A stretch of 64,000 nucleotides of DNA. Origin: Eutreptiella sp. 'Long Island Sound 2002' (taxonomy: Eukaryota; Euglenozoa; Euglenophyceae; Eutreptiales; Eutreptiaceae). The position numbers and the translations under genes are program-made. Position 1 is the first letter of the stretch. Each line of letters starts with the position of its first letter. The stretch covers positions 30,339,759-30,403,758 of the forward strand of contig OZ038388.1 in assembly GCA_964036045.1 (NCBI GenBank), in the 5' to 3' direction. The notes under the pieces were generated by a model that was not told the origin of the DNA, did not search any database, and was given only the letters and a program-made list of their open reading frames with translations. Below, in pieces: positions 23,701-34,900 of this stretch.

Positions 23701-26480
23701 ATCCCTTGTTCAGGGAGAGTCCAGGGTGGTGGGTCAGGCTGCAGAGTGTAGGCCACAGACACAGAACGTGTTCCCATGTTTTTGTCCCCGAAAACTTTGA
23801 AAATTTTAGGAAATTGTTTTATGCCTATATGTCTACCCCAGCAATGCCTGGCCCTTGTGTATGGGCTCCCACCCCCTGGAGATCCCTTGTTCAGGGAGAG
23901 TCCAGGGTGGTGGGTCAGGCTGCAGAGTGTAGGCCACAGACACAGAACGTGTTCCCATGTTTTTGTGCCCGAAGACTTCGAAAATTTTAGGAAATTGTTT
24001 TATGCCTATATGTCTACCCCAGCAATGCCTGGCCCTTGTGTATGGGCTCCCACCCCCTGGAGATCCCTTGTTCAGGGAGAGTCCAGGGTGGTGGGTCAGG
24101 CTGCAGAGTGTAGGCCACAGACACAGAACGTGTTCCCATGTTTTTGTCCCGGAAAACTTTGAAAATTTTAGGAAATTGTTTTATGCCTATATGTCTACCC
24201 CAGCAGTGCCTGGCCCTTGTGTATGGGCTCCCACCCCCTGGAGATCCCTTGTTCAGGGAGAGTCCAGGGTGGTGGGTCAGGCTGCAGAGTGTAGGCCACA
24301 GACACAGAACGTGTTCCCATGTTTTTGTGCCCGAAAACTTTGAAAATTTTAGGAAATTGTTTTATGCCTATATGTCTACCCCAGCAATGCCTGCCCCTTG
24401 TGTATGGGCTCCCACCCCCTGGAGATCCCTTGTTCAGGGAGAGTCCAGGGTGGTGGGTCAGGCTGCAGAGTGTAGGCCACAGACACAGAACGTGTTCTCA
24501 TTGTTTTGTGCCTGAAAACTTTGAAAATTTTAGGAAATTGTTTTATGCCTATATGTCTACCCCAGCAATGCCTGGCCCTTGTGTATGGGCTCCCACCCCC
24601 TGGAGATCCCTTGTTCAGGGAGAGTCCAGGGTGGTGGGTCAGGCTGCAGAGTGTAGGCCACAGACACAGAACGTGTTCCCATGTTTTTGTCCCGGAAAAC
24701 TTTGAAAATTTTGAGAAATTGTTTTATGCCTATATGTCTACCCCAGCAATGCCTGGCCCTTGTGTATGGGCTCCCACCCCCTGGAGATCCCTTGTTCAGG
24801 GAGAGTCCAGGGTGGTGGGTCAGGCTGCAGAGTGTAGGCCACAGACACAGAACGTGTTCCCATGTTTTTGTGCCCGAAGACTTCGAAAATTTTAGGAAAT
24901 TGTTTTATGCCTATATGTCTACCCCAGCAATGCCTGGCCCTTGTGTATGGGCTCCCACCCCCTGGAGATCCCTTGTTCAGGGAGAGTCCAGGGTGGTGGG
25001 TCAGGCTGCAGAGTGTAGGCCACAGACACAGAACGTGTTCCCATGTTTTTGTGCCCGAAAACTTTGAAAATTTTAGGAAATTGTTTTATGCCTATATGTC
25101 TACCCCAGCAATGCCTGGCCCTTGTGTATGGGCTCCCACCCCCTGGAGATCCCTTGTTCAGGGAGAGTCCAGGGTGGTGGGTCAGGCTGCAGAGTGTAGG
25201 CCACAGACACAGAACGTGTTCCCATGTTTTTGTGCCTGAAAACTTTGAAAATTTTAGGAAATTGTTTTATGTCTATATGTCTACCCCAGCAATGCCTGGC
25301 CCTTGTGTATGGGCTCCCACCCCCTGGAGATCCCTTGTTCAGGGAGAGTCCAGGGTGGTGGGTCAGGCTGCAGAGTGTAGGCCACAGACACAGAACGTGT
25401 TCCCATGTTTTTGTGCCTGAAAACTTTGAAAATTTTAGGAAATTGTTTTATGCCTATATGTCTACCCCAGCAATGCCTGGCCCTTGTGTATGGGCTCCCA
25501 CCCCCTGGAGATCCCTTGTTCAGGGAGAGTCCAGGGTGGTGGGTCAGGCTGCAGAGTGTAGGCCACAGACACAGAACGTGTTCCCATGTTTTTGTCCCGG
25601 AAAACTTTGAAAATTTTGAGAAATTGTTTTATGCCTATATGTCTACCCCAGCAATGCCTGGCCCTTGTGTATGGGCTCCCACCCCCTGGAGATCCCTTGT
25701 TCAGGGAGAGTCCAGGGTGGTGGGTCAGGCTGCAGAGTGTAGGCCACAGACACAGAACGTGTTCCCATGTTTTTGTGCCCGAAGACTTCGAAAATTTTAG
25801 GAAATTGTTTTATGCCTATATGTCTACCCCAGCAATGCCTGGCCCTTGTGTATGGGCTCCCACCCCCTGGAGATCCCTTGTTCAGGGAGAGTCCAGGGTG
25901 GTGGGTCAGGCTGCAGAGTGTAGGCCACAGACACAGAACGTGTTCCCATGTTTTTGTGCCCGAAAACTTTGAAAATTTTAGGAAATTGTTTTATGCCTAT
26001 ATGTCTACCCCAGCAATGCCTGGCCCTTGTGTATGGGCTCCCACCCCCTGGAGATCCCTTGTTCAGGGAGAGTCCAGGGTGGTGGGTCAGGCTGCAGAGT
26101 GTAGGCCACAGACACAGAACGTGTTCCCATGTTTTTGTGCCTGAAAACTTTGAAAATTTTAGGAAATTGTTTTATGTCTATATGTCTACCCCAGCAATGC
26201 CTGGCCCTTGTGTATGGGCTCCCACCCCCTGGAGATCCCTTGTTCAGGGAGAGTCCAGGGTGGTGGGTCAGGCTGCAGAGTGTAGGCCACAGACACAGAA
26301 CGTGTTCCCATGTTTTTGTGCCCGAAAACTTTGAAAATTTTAGGAAATTGTTTTATGCCTATATGTCTACCCCAGCAATGCCTGGCCCTTGTGTATGGGC
26401 TCCCACCCCCTGGAGATCCCTTGTTCAGGGAGAGTCCAGGGTGGTGGGTCAGGCTGCAGAGTGTAGGCCACAGACACAGA
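8738..26480. repeat. 181-bp satellite array 1, about 98 monomers
   Basis: The monomer runs, for example, from ACATGTTCCC at 8925 to ACGTGTTCCC at 9106, exactly 181 bases. The period holds across the array except for one 180-bp monomer: GTTTATG replaces GTTTTATG at 13681. Differences between monomers fall mostly in about 60 bases around TTTTTGTGCCCGAAAACTTTG and ATTGTTTTATGCC. The rest is close to invariant. Every monomer carries an imperfect hairpin, CCCTGGA...TCCAGGG with an inner TCCCT/AGGGA stem (first copy 8852-8885). 181 is not a multiple of three, so the many 113-131-codon frames simply cross two monomers in two frames. A centromeric role is possible but not shown. Confidence 0.98.
10460..16716. 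repeat. Higher-order repeat: 17-monomer block in tandem duplicate
   Basis: The sequence from about 10460 to 13640 recurs from about 13536 to 16716 at a constant offset of 3076 bases, which is 17 x 181 minus the single-base deletion at 13681. The order of variant monomers is the same in both copies: three CCCCGAAAAC / ATTGATTTATGTC monomers, then CTACGCCAGCAGTG, then the ATTCTTTTGTGCCAG monomer, and so on. Identity beyond the offset breaks at about 16717, where ATGTTTTTGTGCCCG replaces ATTGTTTTGTGCCTG. Confidence 0.9.
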
Positions 26481-27075
26481 GACGGCCCAGCCTGGCGGGA
26501 AGACGGCCCAGCCTGGCGGGAAGACGGGCCAGCCTGGCGGGAAGACGGCCCAGCCTGGCGGGAAGACGGCCCAGCCTGGCGGGAAGTGGGCCCAGCCTGG
26601 CGGGAAGACGGCCCAGCCTGGCGGGAAGACGGCCCAGCCTGGCGGGAAGACGGCCCAGCCTGGCGGGAAGGCCCAGCCTGGCGGGAAGATGGCCCAGCCT
26701 GGCGGGAAGACGGCCCAGCCTGGCGGGAAGGCCCAGCCTGGCGGGCAGATGGCCCAGCCTGGCGGGAAGACCCCCTAGCCTGGCAGGAAGACGGCCCAGC
26801 CTGGCGGGAAGACGGCCCAGCTTGGCGGGAAGGCCCAGCCTGGCGGGAAAACGGCCCAGCCTGGTGGGAAGGCCCAGCCTGGCGGGAAGATGGCCCAGCC
26901 TGGCGGGAAGACGGCTCAGCCTGGCGGGAAGACGGCCCAGCCTGGTGGGAAGGCCCAGCCTGGCGGGAAGTCCCCGCCTGGCGGGAAGACAGCCCAGCCT
27001 AGTGGGAAAACGGCCCAGCCTGGCGGGAAGACGGCCCAGCCTGGTGGGGGAAGACGGCCCAGCTTGGCGGGAGTG
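26481..27075. repeat. 21-bp GC-rich minisatellite, right block
   Basis: This is the same GGCCCAGCCTGGCGGG + AAGAC unit as at 8069-8737, in the same orientation. It begins directly after the last satellite monomer (CACAGACACAGA|GACGGCCC). It ends near 27075, where non-repetitive sequence resumes. The open frames across it are by-products of the 21-bp period. Confidence 0.95.
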
Positions 27076-28233
27076 GGCACTACAGGGGTGGAAGGCTGCA
27101 ACTGTGAGCAAGGGGAGAGGCATTCCACTTGCAGACCCCAAAACTGCCACCCCCCCCCCCGGCCTCTTTACACAGCCTTTACTGCAAGGCCCCCCACTTG
27201 CGAGGAGAGGAGAGTTCCCAATGACAATGTGGTAGGTACTACTCAGTGAAGGAATCAGGTGCCTCAGCCACTGGCCCATCTCAAAAATATCCATGAGCAA
27301 GACACAGGTCTACCCAATTAAATTCGAAGTCAAGTCGAGTCAGCACCCAACGGCAGTCAGCGATGGACCTATGAGGGATTCCAATATCTAGAAAAAGGCG
27401 GGTTTGCGCTGCGAAACTTGTGAGTGAACGCTTGAGCGAACACATGGTGTTGGCGGAACGTTGGATTCAAATGTGACTTGGGTCAACAAAAGAACGGTGC
27501 TTGGGTGGACAGAGGTTTGCAAAGGGGAAAGATGTGGGGGGCTCACTATCTTTGCGAATCAATTGCAGGTAACAGATGACGGCCAATTAGCAATTGGCAC
27601 ACGGCTTGTACATTCCCCGCACCCCACCCTGATGAACCAGTTGGGGGTCACAATCCACAACCCCTATCTCTTTGAGGGCTGCGTGTTTTGGTGGTCGAGA
27701 GTGGGACAAAACCTGTTTCTCAACAACACTGTGTCTCCGCATTTTCTCCCGCATTTTTCAATGCCTGTGCCGTTGTTTGCGCAGGACGGGGAAAGGAATG
27801 CCACATGTATGCGGGGGCAGGGGGGTCAGGAGTGATGAGATTTGACATTATTTTTCCTGACGAGTAGCACCAGGTTTCTTTGCTCAGAGCGTGTCAATGA
27901 CAGCACCAAACATATTGACCTTGAGGCGTGAGGTGTGGTCTGCCTGCATTTCCAGGTGTTGTTAGTTGCTAAACAGAAAGGAGGCCTTGCTGAAAATCGA
28001 GTTATGGGAAATTACCTGGCTGGATTGGCGCGCACTGATTTCCTGTACTGACGACACGTTTTCACCTGGTGCAGCACACTCGTTGGTAACCTGCAGCAGG
28101 GGCCAGGTACTTCAGCTGATCGTTTTATCATGGGGCTTTGACCAAAATTTCCAACCAGCGTTACCAACCCTTCCTTCCATCCTGGCAAGCGCCACCCTTC
28201 CTTCTAGCAAGCATGCGGATGAAGAACACATAC
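27076..28233. other. No recognised gene; possible 3' part of the SUMO ligase gene
   Basis: A plus-strand frame of 124 codons at 27461-27835 has no features I recognise. The stretch includes a C10 run near 27151. A short minus-strand segment near 28060-28090 is bounded by CTGCAG and CAG|GTGAAA and could be a very small exon of the neighbouring gene. I cannot support it further. Confidence 0.4.
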
Positions 28234-28430
28234 CAGGGCTGGGACTTGGGCTTGGCAGTGGGCTGGGGCTGTAACAACAGGCGAGGGCAAGGCTGTGTCT
28301 GTAGGTTTCTGGTCCTTTATCTGGCCATCCTCGTTAGGGGTTGGGAACGTGTTTTCCTCGCAGATCTCAGCCATAGCCGTGAAGTGTGCCCCCCCGTTGC
28401 CCATCCGGTGCATGAGTCTGCCCTCCATTA
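28234..28430 (-). CDS. Possible further C-terminal exon of the SIZ/PIAS-like gene
   Basis: A minus-strand frame contains GNGGAHFTAMAEICEEN, followed by a hydrophilic Thr/Pro-rich tail. It ends at a good donor, CCTG|GTATGTG (exon end 28234). It lies downstream of the last well-supported exon (29158-28925) on the same strand. I did not find a clear acceptor that fixes its start, and no domain is recognised, so its membership in the gene is inferred from position only. Confidence 0.4.
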
Positions 28431-28924
28431 CATGAGGTGTGCCACGCCTGGCTGGTCTGCGGGTGTCAACTCCCATATTGTGATCGTGAGATTCTTTCCG
28501 TGTTCCCAGTATTTACGCTTGATTTTCAGTTCTCTGTGGCTTCGCGTGTCTTTTATGGGGGGGGGGGGGGCGGAAGGGTGTTGGGGAGGGGTGGAGGGGG
28601 TGGTGTGTGGGCACTGGATGTGGCAGTGGTGCCCCTGCCCCCATCCAAGGAGCACCTTCAGACGGGGCCTCCGCCACCGGGAGGAGTGGGGGATGCCCAC
28701 CCAAATCGGGAAAAGGCGTTGGGGGGAGGGCGGTGGTCACATCACCTGCGCTATAACTGATCGCCTCATCGCCACGTTCGATGCACATAATGTGCGGTTG
28801 GGGCGCGGGATTACAGCAGAGAAAATTCCCATGATCTGTTCGACATGACTGCACAATTGTGACCCCGGGAGGTGGGGTCGTTCGTCACTGATTTCCCTGA
28901 TCGTTTCCCTGATTTGCAGCACAC

Positions 28925-31900
28925 CTCATCGTCACTGAGGATGTCCACACAGACTGCCTCGCTCTTTGCGCCACTCTTTGGCTCTGGAGCTCCTCCACTT
29001 CCATTGCTGGCGGAATGGTGTAGCCCGTTGGAGCTTGTTGCGCCGTTGCACGCTGCGGAGGCCGTCCAAGTGCCGTCTGGTTTGACGGTGATTTTGCTGA
29101 CCACATCTGTATTCACGCTCTTTAATACGCTGTCCATCAGTGCATCCACCCGAAGCATCTGAAGAACATGAAAAGCACATTGCACAAGACATACGCGCAG
29201 AAGAGCAAATGTCTGGCACTACTCGCACCCAGATTGCCGCTGATTTTAGGCCCACGCAGAAGACAAGCAAATAGGACAAACGATTCTATTTCAGCCAAGC
29301 TAACGACAATAAAAAGGGGGGGGGGGGGCAACTCCACTGACAGGGCTTGGCAGCTAACCCACGAGTGCCCAGGGGCAAAATGTGACCTGGCTGTGGACCT
29401 TTGGCGAGGGTTGTGGTCGTGGAGCAGCATTCTCTCAAGCGGGCAACTCGTTCCCACCGAATCACCGCATTTTGCCAATTGCAGCCGGCTGGCCGCCAGC
29501 CGTACATGGAACCTCGGGGGATCCAACAACATTTCGCAAATTTCCAAAATGCTACAAGCAATCGCTTGAGCGTGAGCCTGCACTGCTGTGGGGACGTGTT
29601 GGGAGGATCACTGATTGTGCGTGCACAGGTCTGGGTCAAGGAACACTGGTGGACTGGTGGGGCATACTGAGAAGGAGCACTGTTGCTCACATATGGGGCA
29701 ATTCCAGACTTTCTGCTGATTGCACATAGTGAGATACATCTGTGCAAATGCGAGGTGGAAGCGTTTGTACAAAGCTGGGCCAGGATGGGAAAGGCCAAGG
29801 GACTGGTGGCAAACACGTGCTGCATTTGCATGACAACACTATTCGAAACCCTTCCAATTGCCATGACACCTTTCTCACTCAATGGTCTAAAATATGAGCT
29901 GTGTCTCACAACGTAGGTGTTTGAATATGTATCCAATATTGCGTGCAATTGCAACCAAGCTCATCATGCATTTAATTTGGTGAAATCCAACAGCACCACA
30001 GTGACAAACCACCCATTGCTGCATTTGCATGACAACACTATTCGAAACCCTTCCAATTGCCATGACAACTTTCTCACTCAATGGTCTAAAATATCAATAT
30101 TTCAGAGAAAAAGGAAATTCGTGCAGCAGCAAATCCTTTTCGACCGCTTTCTATCTCTGTTGGACCCAATGTAACCCTCCCCTAGCGTGTTGCGATTCCC
30201 GAGAGAATTCAATTTCAGACCCAGCCGTGCCAAGGGACCATCCCCCAGGGGGCCTGTGACTTTGTGCGGCTCGTGCCGTATGCGCAACGTGTGTGCAGTT
30301 TGTCACTGTACTGCAGCATCCCCCCCCCCCCCCCTTTTGGCAGATTCTGCCAAAACAGCTAGTGTTCGTGATAATCACCTCAAAATGCTAGTCAGCAAGG
30401 GCGGGCACGAGCGAAGAATAATTCCTTATTTAGAGGGGTATTGGTTTGGCATATGGTATAGCATACGGGGTTTCCTGCAAAATCCTTCATATGAGAGATA
30501 AAAACTCACGCCCCCCCTTTTTGGATATTGGCCTGTGCAACCTTCCTAGCTGACTTCCCGATTCTTGAGGAGGGCTGGGCTGGAGTTTGGGACAAAATCT
30601 TGATCCACCATAATCTTTACGTCAAAATCGCAGTTCTTTTTCAATCTTCCGTTTTGAGGCTAAACTCTTTTCCAAGCTCTGTGGCCGGGTAACAAAGCAC
30701 CCGCAAGGGCGCTCACATGGGAAGGCAACAAATGGTTTTTTGCCAACAGGACCCTGAGTTTGACCAGAAATAGGCTTAAAGCCCCCCCTGTGTGACAATC
30801 CGTCTGGTTGTTGTTCCTTTACGGGGCCCTGGACAGTCACCTGTTCTTCCCTTCGCATGTTGCGTCGGGTTGCTGCTTTCTGTCGACCGCCGCGGCCGGT
30901 GCTCTTGCTGGTGTTGTTTCCGCGTTCGCAGAGCCCAGTAGTTGGTGTGTTGGGGCTGTGCTGAATGTGGCATGGTGTGCCGTTTGCGCGTCAGCGGCGC
31001 CCAATGGTTGGCGTATTGAGGATGTGCTGGTTGTTGCCGGGGTCGTTTGCCTGTTTTTGCTGTCCACGCGCCGTCCATAGCCTGCCTCGCTGTGGTTCTG
31101 TGTGTGTGAGGCCCAGGTGCCCTGTTCCTCCACGCGCTGTCCCGGCCGTCCACCATATGTCCTTTTCAGCCTCACAGCTGGTCTGCCCCCGATGGGCTCC
31201 CGCTCCTGTTGCGCAAACAGCCCATCTAGGCTGCGGGAGACACCCCCCACCTGATGCCGGTTGAGCAGGGGTTGCCTTGGCACCCGGTAGCGACGGGGCT
31301 GGCTGGCCAGGCCATCCCCTTTATTGTCGCTGCCTCCCATGCGCACGCTCTCCCATCCCCTCCATTTTGGTTCCCTGTTCCCGCTGTTCTGGTTGCCCCT
31401 CCTGCCTCGCTGTGCCCCTCCTCCTTGTCTGCTGTGCTTGCCCTTGTCCCTCCTGGTGTGGCTCCCGCGTTCTGTGTGTCTGTTGCTCCTCCCACTGTAT
31501 GTACGACGTGGACTGTCCCGTGCGCGGTTGGCTGGTCACGGCCCTGTTGCCACCCCCGTGGCGGGCACCTCCCGGCGCGCAGGGCGCAGCCCCCGCCCTT
31601 GTGGAGTACGTGGGCACCTTGTAGAGGGAGGGGGGGGCGGGGGGTTGCTGATGGCTCGCTCGGCGTGCGCCGCATTTGGTGGTTGCTGCAGTGTTCGCAC
31701 CTCATGGTTCCCTTGTGTGTTGTTGTGTGTCCTGTTGGGGCTCGTCTCACTGCCGTGTGTGGGGCGGCTCTGTGCCTAGTTGCTTTGCTGCTTGCGTTCC
31801 TCCTAGTTTCGGGCTCTTTCTTTTTCTGTTGGCATGCTCACCGTTGCTGGTGTGCGGCGCCGGGGGGACAGCATGTCGCTCCCTGCCTCCCATTGTGGCT

Positions 31901-34900
31901 GTCGGGTTGTCCCACTTGCAGTTGGGTGGTACCAAGGGCACCGGGGACTTTTGCACATGTCTCCAAATCTACAAACTGACCTGTCACTGGTGTTTGTTGG
32001 GGTTGTTCTGGGGTGAATGTGGTGCGTTGTTGCTCTTTTGCTTTCTGGGCTACTGAGGGGCTCCCCGTTTGAGGACTTCACTCCGGGCTGTCCACGCCTC
32101 GGAGCTAGTGACTCGTGTGAGTCCACCCCCTGGTTGGTCGTGTGCAGTGACCACCAATGGTTTGGACGCTGTGTCTCATAAGCGTGCCCAAGGTCCCTGC
32201 AATAGGCCCTGGTGACAGAACTTAGCTACTCGCGGGCAGTACATGTTTTAGGTGATTGCCCAATGGACAACTGCGTAGCCGGCTGCCAACCCCCCGCAGG
32301 GGCAACCCCCTTACTTAGGTTTGGGTTGCCTTCTCCGCCCGGTGTGGTCGGGATGGTGATGGCTGGGAAGCATCCCTTCTATGTTGTGCGTAAATGTGGC
32401 CTTGGTTGTTGCGTGTGTGGTGGGCGCCGTGTTGGCGTTGGGGCGTGCTGTCATGGGCCCTTAGTGATGCTCCATGTGCTGCCTTGTTTGCGGGCGGCGG
32501 TGGCTGTGTGTGGGTGAAATGCCCGTGTGGTGGGTCTGGCCCCCACCCTGGGTGTTGGGTGTTGGGCTGGTGTTGGTGCTCGTGGCAGGTGGTGTGGCTG
32601 TCCGCCACTGTTGTTGTGGTACACTACTTTGCTTTGCTCTACTATACTGTGTGCTGCGTGTTGCGTGCTGTCATGTGCTGGCGAGTTTTCATTGTGTGCC
32701 TCTGCCGGCTCTGCTGTGCTGCCCTGTGTTGTGTGCTATGCCGCTTCCGCGCTGTGCACTACGCTGCCTCCGTGAGACGTGGCGGCCGCGGCTACCCGGG
32801 TAGGGCCGCTCCCCCTGCCAGGGCCGAGTGCGGGTAACCTCCGAAGCGCTTGGATAGGGCCGCCCACCCATTGGCGGGGCTGGGTCCGAACTCCCGGGGC
32901 CTGCCTTTGAGGCTTGCGCATGCCTTGTTTGCAGGCGGCGGTGGCTGTGCGTGGGTGAAGTACCCGTGTGGTGGGTCTGGCCCCCACCATGGGCGTTGGG
33001 TGTTGGGCTGGTGCTGGTGCTTGCAGGGGTGGTGTGGCTGTCCGCCGCTGTTGTTGTGGTACACTACTTTGCTCTGTTCTGCGTGCTGTCATGTGCTGGC
33101 AAGTTTCGCTGTGTGCCTGTGCCGGCTCTGGCGTGTTGCGCTGCCTCCATGAGGCGTGGCGGCCGCGGCTACCCGGGCAGGGCCACTCTTCCCATTGGGG
33201 CCGAGTGCGGGTAACCTCCAAAGTGCTTGGATAGGGCCGCCCACCCATTGGCGGGGTCGAATCTGAGCCTCCGGGGCCTACCTACGAGATTCGTGCGCTG
33301 ATCTCCTTTGTGCGCCTCTGTCAGCTCTGTGTGCTTGGGCGTGGTGCTGCCCTGTGCTGTTCTAATTTGTGTTGCGCTGCACTGTGCTGCATTTTGTCGG
33401 ATCTGCGTGCCCCCCCCACCTTCCCATCCAGCCACTTGAATGTTGTTTGTGTGCCACCGTCAAGGCATGGCATCAGCGCACCATTCTCCCAATCACAGAT
33501 GAGAAAAAGGACATGAAACTCAACATATTTGGGCATCGCTACATCCTCTGTGACCGTGTTTGGGGCCACAAACAGCCCTTTGAGTGGCATCAAAATCCCC
33601 CAAAATATCCACTTTCTGGAGACTTTGCCGTTGTAAACGCCCCCAGATTTTTTTTGTAAAGAGGGACGTTTCGAGCCCAACCCCCTAAAATCCCTCCTCG
33701 GTGCAGACGAATTTGGAGCAAATTTGTGCAAAGAAATAGAGCAAATGAGAATACACGACAAACCTCCAAATCGAAGCAAGCTTTATGAGTGCACTGCGTC
33801 CCCTGTGAAAAAGCAACATTTCCACGAGACAGTATACAATCCACAACACTCATGTTCCACACAAACCCAGACACTCCCAGCGACAGCACTGGACACGAGA
33901 CAACGCAAGCAGGACAGGGCACTCAAAAAAAGTGGGGTATAGCAAATCAGCCAGACCATTTAGTGCCAAATACAATGCCTTTCCTCCAATAACCTCCAAT
34001 ATGTTGCACTGCACTGCATTACATGACACCATTCAGCCTCCGCCATGGGCTCCCGGGACCATTGTTGTGTTCGCGTGAACCCCTACCCCCGTTAATGCGC
34101 AACTGGTACAATGCAATGCATGCCAAAGTACAGACGCACCGCAGAAATACGTCCTCTGTCCCCGATTGACATGCCCAGGCTACCAAGCAGGCTTTCGTTC
34201 ATATGTGCACACCTTGGCAGGAATGTTGATGGAAGCAAGGGTAATGGGACACTTGAGAGAAATCTCCTCATCCCCCATCTCAACATCATCATCCTGCACG
34301 AATGTGGTGTGCAAGTGCAAGAAGAGCATGCGCATCCACACGCGCTTGTCATGATAGGGGGGCAGCCTATTCAGGAGGTGTATGGCTTGGTGATCCCGGA
34401 TGCCCCCGTATGTACTCCATCCAGGCTGTCCAGGCACTGCACTGTGTTGCACGGGTGCGACCACAACGCAGCAGTTCCTCGAAACTTCCGCCTTCTGGTG
34501 TCATCCCCTGACGGCCAGCCTATGGTCCACTGTACATTCCCGCCATCAGCACCATGAATCCAACAAGCGAAAAAAATCAAAAGAAGTCCATGGCATATGC
34601 ACTTTTCTGCACTGTGAAGCAACGACGGCAACAGGACAGAATACCCAGCAAAATACCTCCTGCTGCGATGCGATGCACTTTTGTGGCACACAACTTCGGC
34701 TGCAGATCTCTTCTTTCAGCTGATTGCAAAAAGAACACGCTGTGGTTCACCGGAAACAGCAACTCGTTCCAATATCTACTGTGACTGTAGTTGTGCCGGA
34801 GGCACTTAGAAACATTGACGCAGAGTGCTCTACGGTTGTCCTCTGGCATCACATCAAAGCACCTCTGCAACAGCAACACACAGCCAAAAGCACAGGTGCG

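Noticed and set aside
8918-26440. Dozens of overlapping 110-131-codon plus-strand frames with near-identical products (for example starting MFLCPKTLKILGN)
   Set aside because: They are the 181-bp satellite read through two monomers in two successive frames. Length and ends follow the repeat period, not gene structure. The same applies to 53005-63844.
8738-26480. CRISPR-like array
   Set aside because: Repeats are contiguous 181-bp monomers without unique spacers, in a eukaryotic context with introns.
31254-31979. 241-codon hydrophobic plus-strand frame
   Set aside because: Cys/Val/Leu-rich translation of T/G-rich intronic repeats, with no start context, no homology cue, and overlapping frames of similar length on both strands.
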